Below are positions 55,902-64,000 of a stretch of 64,000 bases of DNA, in pieces. The notes under the pieces were generated by a model. It searched no databases, was not told the origin of the DNA, and saw only the letters and a program-made list of their open reading frames with translations. Location of the stretch: contig JBITNC010000002.1 in the NCBI GenBank assembly GCA_050084985.1, forward strand, positions 19,778,001 through 19,842,000, in the 5' to 3' direction. The stretch's first letter is position 1. Each line of letters begins with the position of its first letter. Both the position numbers and the translations under genes were made by a program. The stretch comes from Nageia nagi. Its lineage: Eukaryota; Pinophyta.

Positions 55902-57717
55902 TTATGAAAATAGAAATGTATTTATAGAAGAATAATATGATGGGAACATCTAGAAATAATAGCACAAGCCATTTACACTAATGATATGGTGATCCCTTGG
56001 ATTATAAGAAGGTTATGGTGATTTAAGGAACATTTTAATATTTGCATGAAGTTGTTGTGACTTGCATGACTTTAAACAAGAATCTATAAGAGAATGTTTG
56101 TTTGTATTAAATGCATGGTAGAAATCCAAAGATGTACATTAGATATAATGATAAAATAATAAATAGTGTGAATATAACAAGAATGGAGAAAAAAATCCAT
56201 TTCAGTTCGTAATCCTGCTTCTATATATTTTGCATTCAAATGAGATATCTTTTATACTTTACTCATATAAAAGAAATTTGAGTTATGAATATTTTCCCAA
56301 GAGTATTAACTATTAGAGATTTACTGTTGAAATTACTACTAGTATATTGGAATGTAAATTACCAATAACTACATTTAACAACTAAAACTAGTGAAGACAC
56401 AATATGAACAAGAATAAAATGAACTTTATCCATATTTTGAGGAAGTAGAAAAGGACTATAAGTCTCAACTAAGAAAAACATGGAAGAAAAAAATTATAAA
56501 AATAATTAAGAATGTAATTTAGATTTTTGTAGGATACTTCAAAATATGCTTCAAAGGACAAGTTTAAACATACCTTACAATTTTAGACTAAAAAATGTTG
56601 TGAGTTTCAATAGAAAGTGTAACATAGTTATAAGAAAATGACCAAATGATTAGATAGATATGAGAACCTAACTAAGAAATATTTCTTTGAGAAAAAATAT
56701 CATAACAATCTAGGGAATATTATAGCATTGTCAATAATATGTGAAAGCTATTCTAAATAATATAAGATTGTACAAAATTGTAAATCTTATAAATTATAAT
56801 GATCATATTTTCTAAGTATTTTTTTTGAAAAGGAACTCAAATTTTTGTTGTAAAGATTTTTTTCATTTACCTCATAAAGCATTAGTTATAGTAAATCCAT
56901 AACCCTCTACCATTATATTTTAACTATACCTTAAGCATAAAGGTTTTAGTTTAAGTAAAATAAGGGATTCTCATTGGTGGATAATTTATTTCTAATTCAT
57001 TATTATAAATTGTTATCCAATTCCTTATTTTTGAAGTATAGAAACCTCTAACCTAGAAAGTTCTGAAATAATGTGTACTCTAATGGAGGTTACAATGCAA
57101 GAAATAAAGTATTATGGATTGTTACAAAATCATGTTAAAAATTCCTAAAGGAGGTTACAAACATGTTATAGAGTAGTCTAACATGATACCTATAAAGTAA
57201 CAACAACTAAAATGGAGTGGAACTAAGAAAAACCACTCAAAAAGTCATAAATACATGTAACTTACGAGAAACATGGTAGGGATAGAAATCTAGTCGCATC
57301 ATATGAAATACGATAACAACATAAAAATAATCATGTTTTGCAAAACAAACATAAAGGAGACTGCATTTCAAAATAGTGAGTTGTAAATTTATGTTTGTCT
57401 TGATTTTGGTTGGGTCAAACTCTAACAAAAATAGACTTTTCTAAGATGGAGGTTGAGAGAGATAGTTAAAGAAGATATTAGTGTATATAGCTTTGTATAT
57501 CAAATATTTGCAAAGAAAACCACTTATTCATAAGCTATAAAAGAATTTATATGATCTAGATGAGGAAAATGCATAAATGGAAGACAATATCTAATGATTG
57601 AAAGATAAGATGATGGACATATAGGCAATGTATTTATAATGTCCAAGATAGAGGGAAAATGAGTTGAATGATAGATACAAAGTTATTTATAATGTGAGGT
57701 AAGATGAAAAGATGAAG

Positions 57718-57720
<3 letters not shown>

Positions 57721-57763
<43 letters not shown>

Positions 57764-57775
57764 CACACACACATA
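57721..57775. repeat. Compound microsatellite (TA)21 then AC-rich
   Basis: 42 bases of TA followed by a short run of AC units. Confidence 0.95.
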
Positions 57776-58165
57776 CGAGAGTAAAATAGCTCAAAAGGAT
57801 TTTTATATAAGCTTAATATACCAAACTATAACCCTAAAAGCATTTTGGAAATGCTCATAATTCCTATTAGGTAACATACTAATTTGTATGCACACACATA
57901 TTTTTCCCAATGAGGAATAATCATCATTTATACATGGATAATCCCTCACTAAATGGTTTTAGGTTAATCCACTCACTAATTAAATTGATAGTAAATATAT
58001 TCATTAATGTCTAGGATCACTAAAGTATTGTCCGCTTGTTATTATTTCTAGTTCATTTTTAGTAGTAATTATGCCCGTTATGTCTAAAATATACTTCCAT
58101 TTATAGATGATACAATATATCAAATATTATATATATATAAATACATACATTGTAAAACATTGTAC

Positions 58166-58375
58166 CTATCTTACAAACTTTTCTTGAAGCTCATAATAGA
58201 TTATATAACTTTATTCTTTGGAACATATATTCTCCCTTGGTGTGGCACATATATTATAGAATATTGTATCTATCTTACAAACTTATCTTTAATCTCATAA
58301 TATATTTAATAATTTTGTGCTTTGGAATAAATATTTCTCCCTTTGTGTGGTATTCTAATTATGTATGTTCAAGAT
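58166..58375. repeat. 104-bp diverged tandem duplication
   Basis: CTATCTTACAAACTT occurs at 58166 and 58270, and TTCTCCCT(T)GGTGTGG words follow in each copy. Confidence 0.65.
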
Positions 58376-59314
58376 GTCTATCAAGAATTGAAAATCACCT
58401 TATCTTTTATTGGTTTCTAAAACTTATAAAAAAAAATAGAATTTCTCTAAGTAGAATCTATTATTAGACTATGGGAATGTAGAATAAATATAGGTTTGTA
58501 GAGTAAAAATGAAGTCACTACTACAATTACAAAATCCAATAAAAATATTTAAGCATAATGACTATCTAGATTCATCCATGTTGGCCTATGATTGGTATGT
58601 AGTATGAAAAACTTAATAGATTTGCAAGTAATATTAGAAATATGCTCAAGAGGAACTTATACAGATTTGATCTTTTTCACATGTATGTTGGAGTTATCCA
58701 AACAAGCATGCAAAAAAAATATTATTTATCAACAAAGTAAATGTAAAATTATACCAAACATGAAGTAAAAAATAAGTTTTCATTGATGGATTTGTTAGAG
58801 TGGGATTTGTATGTCCAATAGGTCAATCTATAGAGAAGACTAACATGTTAAAATAAATTAAAAAGATAAAAGTTTATAAAATTATTAAGGTAAAAAATAT
58901 AAAACTAGCTTTAGAATTAGATAGGGTTAGATACTTCATCTAAGGCATGTAAATATACATATCCATATCCAAGACTAAAATAGTAGGAATGGAGATAAAT
59001 TCTACCCTTTCATTTAGGACCTAACCATATAGCACTAATAGCCATTATTTAAATATCACTAACACTAGTATCTTTATATCAATTGCTTCATTTATCAAAG
59101 AGAAAACATCTATAACTATACAAAGGCAAAACATGCTTAAAGACTTACTCTTAAGCCTTCTTTGGGAGTATATTTATAAAATATCTACTACATTTATTCC
59201 AATCACTTTTTAAAAACTAACTAGATCTATACCAAGTACAAATATTTACATTTAAAATTTTATTATGATCTACATATATTTCTTCATAATTTCTATTGAT
59301 TAGATCCTTGTTTA

Positions 59315-60190
59315 TGTAGCCACATAAATATTTAGTTAATGTATTATTTAAATGATACAAAAATCTACAATATCAATAGATATGTGTTAATAGTTTATTA
59401 ATCATATGCAAATCAAGGCTAATATCTCTTAATCATATTTATATATATAATTATCTTGAGAATATCATTACTATTTCATTTTCTTATTTAATTATATTAA
59501 TATGACTATTATTAGTTCATTATCAACTCTCACCTTATTCTATGTATTTTCAAGTGTAAAAAGAGGAACCTAGGTTGATAATACCTATCATATTTATTTG
59601 ATAGGTGGTTATTATTACTTTACATCATACTATATACATCTCTCAACACCATCTATATAAGAACTCTCATGCTTTGATCTTGATATCACTATCTAGTATT
59701 TGCATATGTTCTAATACTATAATAGGAATAGTGCATGAAGTGTTGGTGCATTGTGACTACTACACATACAATGCTAATTCTTTCAAGTAATGGTATAAGT
59801 GGTGTTCTTATTTGATATTCAAAGTGGAAAATATAAAGGATGACAACAATATATTCAATTCAATGCATATTCATATTCACTTTATCCTATATATGATCTA
59901 ATCCTTTGCATCTTTGATCACATATTGAGGATTACTTTCATATCGTGTGCACACTTTCTTGGTTATAGGACATAAGATCTAGATAAGTGATTGCAATATA
60001 TTTGTAACCTTTATTTTTTTTATATTTTTTATTGTAAATCATTATTTATAGGCTAAATTTTGGTGAACCCAACATATCTTACAAACCCTAGAACTTTTAT
60101 TTTAGGGTATTTCTTTTTTTGTAGAGTTTTTCCTTTAAAATCCTTAGTTTTATTTTATGTTCGATTGAATTAATTTTATAAAAAATTGAA
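59315..60190 (+). mobile_element. Family G copy C, LTR and start of internal region
   Basis: The LTR part (about 59315-60057) shares CAAATCAAGGCTAAT and GTGCACACTTTCTTGGTT words with copy B. It is followed by TTTTGGTGAACCCAACAT, the best-preserved primer site of the family, and a leader (ACAAACCCTAGAAC..., AAAATCCTTAGTTTTATTTT) matching 35271-35400. It ends near 60190. It is a 5' end, in plus orientation. Confidence 0.65.
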
Positions 60191-60536
60191 AAAAGTTTAA
60201 GAAAAATGTAGCATCTAAGTCAATCCTTAAGAGGCAAGTTAGCTTGGAAAATAAAAATAGAAGAGAATAGGGATTCAATCAAAAATTTTAAATCCAAGTA
60301 TCTTGAGAATAACAAATCCTTCTTTCAAGTACTTAATCCCCCTTATAGCTTTTGCTTTAGGGATGGGATCATGGTAATAGGGAGGAGAGACCAAATCTTC
60401 TTTTGGTAGGATACCTAAATAAAAACAAACCATTAATATACTATAAGAATATAAAGAAGGTGGTGCTTTGGATTTTAAAGGAACAAGGGGATAAGGTCCA
60501 AGATTATTTTGCAAGAAAAACAAGGACTTGTTATTT
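60191..60536. other. Unassigned spacer
   Basis: About 350 bp with a minus-strand open stretch (60275-60523) of no recognisable family. Confidence 0.4.
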
Positions 60537-60905
60537 TACTAATAGTAACACTAAGAGGGGGCATGTATAAGTGCATTTTAGAACTTATTTAATATTAGCT
60601 AAGAAATCAAAATTACTAGCTAGCTATTCAAATATAAAAATTAGCCACATAAGAAATCAACACATAACACAAGGTTTATAATAGAAAACCAATATTTTAA
60701 AAACCACTTTGTCAAATGGATTTCTCGAGCTCTTACTCAAATCCAATCTAAAATAGTTTGGTCTTCCAAGATCAGAAGCACCAACTGTTAAGAGTACCAA
60801 CTCCTATGTTTTTTAGCACCCACTGTAAGAAGCACCAACCCCTCTTTCCAAGCACCAACTTGGTAAAATAATAATTACTTCAAGATGCATAACTACAATG
60901 ATAGT
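60537..60905 (+). repeat. Old Copia-3-like LTR relic, left piece
   Basis: ACACTAAGAGGGGGCATGTA, then ...AGAAGCACCAACTGTTAAGAG and CCAAGCACCAACTTGG, parallel the first 350 bp of the Copia-3 LTR (GACACTGAGAGGGGG, AGCACCAACT, CAAGCACCCACTTGAG) at low identity. The rest resumes near 61950. Confidence 0.6.
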
Positions 60906-61650
60906 TGTAGATGTCTAAAAATTATTTATTATTTATTTAATAAATTATATTTATAATTCTTAAATGATTTAATACAATATTACATATATCAAGATAAAAG
61001 AATATTATAATGTAATGCCATGTGTTATATTAAATGCTATATCATATATCATGGGTTTTATTTTAAAGTATCTTGAATATAACAATGATTATATTATTGC
61101 ATGAGGTTGGCCTTCACTCCTTTATATGTCTTTTGCAAGCTATATAAATAAGTGGATAGGTTGATCTCCAAATATGGAAACTCTTTTAATATTGATAAAG
61201 AACTCTAATAGGTGGTTTTCAATTGTAACAATGTCTTTGGACACTATCTATCTTGATAATTTTTTATACTCTAAGTTCTATACTTTCTACATTTGGTGCA
61301 CATCTTAATTTGACATATTCCATGCAGTCAACGATCGGCTTCTTCTACACCGATAGTGGCATGCTTCTCTCAAGATGTCAATGGTATGCATCTTCTAGAT
61401 TGAGGGTTCCCAGCTTGGATGGTTGAGCTATTGGTTCATGCACATGAAGATTAGCTATGAGCTAACCATGCATCTAATCCCAATCCTTTTAAGATTGATT
61501 CCTATCTTCTTTTAAGGATTGTACACACACTTCATATCAGGTGCATGCTTTTCATGTATATTAGTTGCAATTTGATATAGTGTCTATTGTATATTGTAGA
61601 CTATTTATTTAATTATGTTTATTTTTATTTTACAGAATTTAGAGTTTACA
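60906..61650 (+). repeat. Family G LTR, copy D (solo)
   Basis: 745 bp, TGTAGATGTC... to ...AGAGTTTACA, colinear with copy A. No internal region follows and no clear 5-bp duplication is seen (ATAGT left, GTAGC right). It provides the uninterrupted version of the CACTA insertion site (near 61080). Confidence 0.8.
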
Positions 61651-61949
61651 GTAGCCAAGGGGTAGAGGTGGGTAGCCAAAATGTCATGTCATTTGTCTAG
61701 TCATAAACATTTGGTCGACTATTTTGATTTGATTGAAATTTTAATACAAAATCAACTATATTAATTTTAATAAATATTTTTATATATAAATGAAATGTTT
61801 AATAAATTTCAAATCATAAAATAAAATTCATATGAATTTGTTTATGTAACAATTTGCTATATCCAATATAAACATCTCAAGAATGATATCCCTCAATGTT
61901 TCTTGATATATAAGGGGTTATATCAAAGCTTGTTTAGAAATTTTGACAA
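61651..61949. other. Unassigned AT-rich spacer within the split LTR relic
   Basis: About 300 bp starting GTAGCCAAGGGGTAGAGGTGG. No feature recognised. Confidence 0.4.
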
Positions 61950-62240
61950 AAGTTTATCAAACCAATCTCAAAAACCCTTAATGGTCTAGCTCACTAAACT
62001 TCACTCTTGGTTGTTTTGTCTAATTTTTGCAATAAATCCTTATAGCCAATATACTTCACTCCTTTTTATTTGAAATAATTAAGGACTTTAGTGTCTTTTC
62101 TATCTCAAAAAAATGTTTTCACCATACTACTCATAAATAATGCATATCTTCTTAGTTCTACAAATACACTCTTCTTACTTGGCATACACCTCTACCATCA
62201 TACTCCTTTTAGTAGCATTCATACCACATGCCCTCAATAA
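61950..62240 (+). repeat. Old Copia-3-like LTR relic, right piece
   Basis: AACCCTTAATGGTCTAGCTC corresponds to GACCCTCAATGGTCTAGCTC in the Copia-3 LTR, followed by a CT-rich stretch with TACTTCACTCC and CACTCTTCTTAC in parallel positions. Confidence 0.55.
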
Positions 62241-63033
62241 TAATAACAAATATTGAATATTTCATTCCAACTTTTACATGGCTATATTCAACCAATTCTT
62301 GTCATTTGTTCTCCATTATAACTATCCTCAACCATCTTGTTTAGTTATTTTCCTAAATTAGTCACCACTCATTAGCTTTATTTTCTACTTTACACATTAT
62401 TCCATATATTATTTTATCTAAAACCCACTCTTGATTAATAAATTTTCTCATGGTGGTCATTTAGTTACAACCTCTTTACCTTTGGTTATAAAAATGATGA
62501 ACACATGAAAGTCCCACATATTTAAGCTACTATACTTTTGATATATGTGTCCAAATTCAATAAAAACTCCACCATTAGATATCTTATATCTAGGAGATGT
62601 GAAATGAATGGTCATAGAAATCCTTTTGTCTTTAGAAATGAATGTTTGGCAATCATTTTCATAGCTACTATAGAATATGGTAGTCAAAAATGCCTAGAAC
62701 TTCCTATGCATAAACTCCCAATATTTATTGTGCATAAATGCCCAACACTTACTATGCACATGTTTGACCCTTGAAAAACTTTTTTGATTCCTAATAAACT
62801 TTGTTGATGCCTAACAAAGTGTGTATTAATATCCAAAACTTGTTGAATAAATGCCTAGACTTTAACAACTATATTTTTTACCGTAGAAAAGTATTATTTT
62901 GACTTGATTAACTATTATGATGACCAACTAACTATTATGATGCCCAATTAACTATTATGATGCCCAAATAACTATTTTATACATGTTTGATCAACTAGCT
63001 CCATTTAGTGGGCAAGTTTTCAACAAAGATACC
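62241..63033. other. AT-rich stretch with a short tandem repeat
   Basis: No gene recognised; open stretches 62457-62687 (minus) and 62538-62774 (plus) overlap in antisense and have no family motif. AACTATTATGATGCCCAATT units with a 20-bp period occur at 62910-62985. Confidence 0.45.
62910..62985. repeat. 20-bp tandem repeat, about 3.5 copies
   Basis: ACTATTATGA at 62911, 62931 and 62951. Confidence 0.8.
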
Positions 63034-63644
63034 TGTAGTCCCAAAATAATGCAATTAATTATTTATGGGGTTTAATTAATGCACTATTGGTCTACTTGTT
63101 TCTTATTGATGCATATATCTGAAATATGGCAATAAAACATAATATAAATGTACTTGTTTTTAATTAGATCGTGTGTTCATTCCGTAAAAAGAAACATACA
63201 CAAAAGCCAAGCCTACATTCATTTAATTACATGCCATTGGCATCATGCTACTGATAGCTTAAGATAAGCAATATAACAAATGCAATAAAGAATGTAGCGA
63301 TGAGTGAATGAAAGAATCATCAAATAGATAACATAAGATATAATTTGCAAACAATGTTTGCACATAATAGAGTGATGTATCATGTACTAGAATCTCTTTT
63401 GAGTCCTCCTCGTATTCACTTTTCCCATAAGGTTTAAGGTCATCAATTCATGCCTTTATATATGATACAAGTTTACATGAATTTGATATTTTTGACCCCT
63501 TGTACATACCACAAGGGTACACTATTCCTATCATATAGCTTTATCATGACTTAGGGTATTATTTTAACCCCTTTTTACATAATACATCATTAAGGATCTA
63601 AAATGAATTATTTAATAAATAATAATTCATTTTAGGCATCTACA
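63034..63644 (-). repeat. Solo LTR related to the Tat gypsy element
   Basis: On the plus strand TGTAGTCCCAAAATAATGC... to ...TTTAGGCATCTACA parallels 16242-16875 at both ends (TGTAGACCTAAAATAATGC, TTTAGGCATCTACA). 611 bp. The possible duplication ATACC/ATAGG matches at only three of five. A minus-strand TATATAAAG at 63454-63462 is a likely core promoter. Confidence 0.75.
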
Positions 63645-64000
63645 ATAGGGATGCATATACTCGTTGAAAATCTTATTTCAAGCACTATCCAAAAAATAAG
63701 AAACTCAATTAATTTGAAGCCTTTACTAAGAGTTATAGCTCTTCAAATATGATTGATCCTTTTTATGATAAATTTTTACCATCACAACTCCACTTTGCAT
63801 TATTATATACTACCTTGCATTATCAAAATTCACCTTTCATCATCATTCTTCATCTTGTATTATCGAACTTCCTTAGTTGGCCTTCACTTTACATTAGCAG
63901 AATTCATATTTTATTTTCCCTTTTAGCTTATTTTCCTTCACCTTCCATTGTCAAACTTCCTTTGCATTGTTGGAATTTACTGGCTATTTCCATACTCCAT
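63645..64000. other. AT-rich end of the window
   Basis: Loose repeats of CCTTGCATTATCAAAATTCA-like words; no gene seen. Confidence 0.4.

Larger units (their letters stand above)
55902..59314. other. Long AT-rich stretch, no gene recognised
   Basis: About 3.4 kb. It contains a TA/AC microsatellite (57721-57775) and a 104-bp duplication (58166-58375). Open stretches at 57237-57428 and 58237-58467 show no family motif. Probably old repeat DNA. Confidence 0.4.

Noticed and set aside
60275-60523. 82-codon minus-strand open stretch
   Set aside because: No family motif and lies between LTR relics; not supported as a gene.

Overview
This is a plant nuclear window, very AT-rich and made almost entirely of decayed transposable elements. 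I find no intact host gene, no rRNA or tRNA gene and no CRISPR. The plant assignment rests on initiator-Met primer-binding sites next to Ty1/copia LTRs, a Tat-type Ty3/gypsy element with a second RNase H, a CACTA DNA transposon and a plant mobile domain (PMD) gene. The density of old, unpurged, nested elements suggests a large, slowly cleaned genome such as a gymnosperm's, but I cannot prove the species.

Layout. 1-4107 is the 3' part of a gag-only gypsy-like element (family G, copy A). 4259-11655 is a complete LTR element with a perfect CAAGC target duplication: it has a gag and no pol, carries an antisense intron-containing PMD pseudogene with its own TATA box, and has large tandem arrays before its 3' LTR. 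11890-13460 is a badly decayed Ty1/copia integrase-RT on the minus strand.

14729 to about 54230 is one insertion stack. The host is family G copy B. Its 5' LTR is split by a CACTA transposon (14909-34734, duplication AAA). That transposon contains Copia-1 (15028-31289, GACGA/GATGA), which contains a minus-strand Tat gypsy element (16242-24749). The internal region of copy B is split by a gag-only element with 77-bp LTRs (35714-53728, AGTAT), which contains Copia-2 (36804-41827, CCTGC/CCTAC) and a young SIRE-like Copia-3 on the minus strand (42456-51802, TAATG).

54240-55670 has a less AT-biased texture and no recognised gene. A tRNA-derived SINE follows at about 55685-55901. 55902-64000 is AT-rich and holds LTR copies C and D of family G, an old Copia-3-like LTR relic split by copy D, and a solo LTR related to the Tat element.

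Interactions. Several elements are non-autonomous (family G, the PMD carrier, the 77-bp-LTR element, probably Copia-1) and would have needed enzymes from elsewhere. The Tat and Copia-2/3 copies encode such enzymes but are broken by stops and frameshifts. TAG is the commonest premature stop, often where glutamine is expected, as methyl-cytosine decay at CAG sites would produce. Coordinates were read by eye; LTR identities and stop counts are hand estimates.
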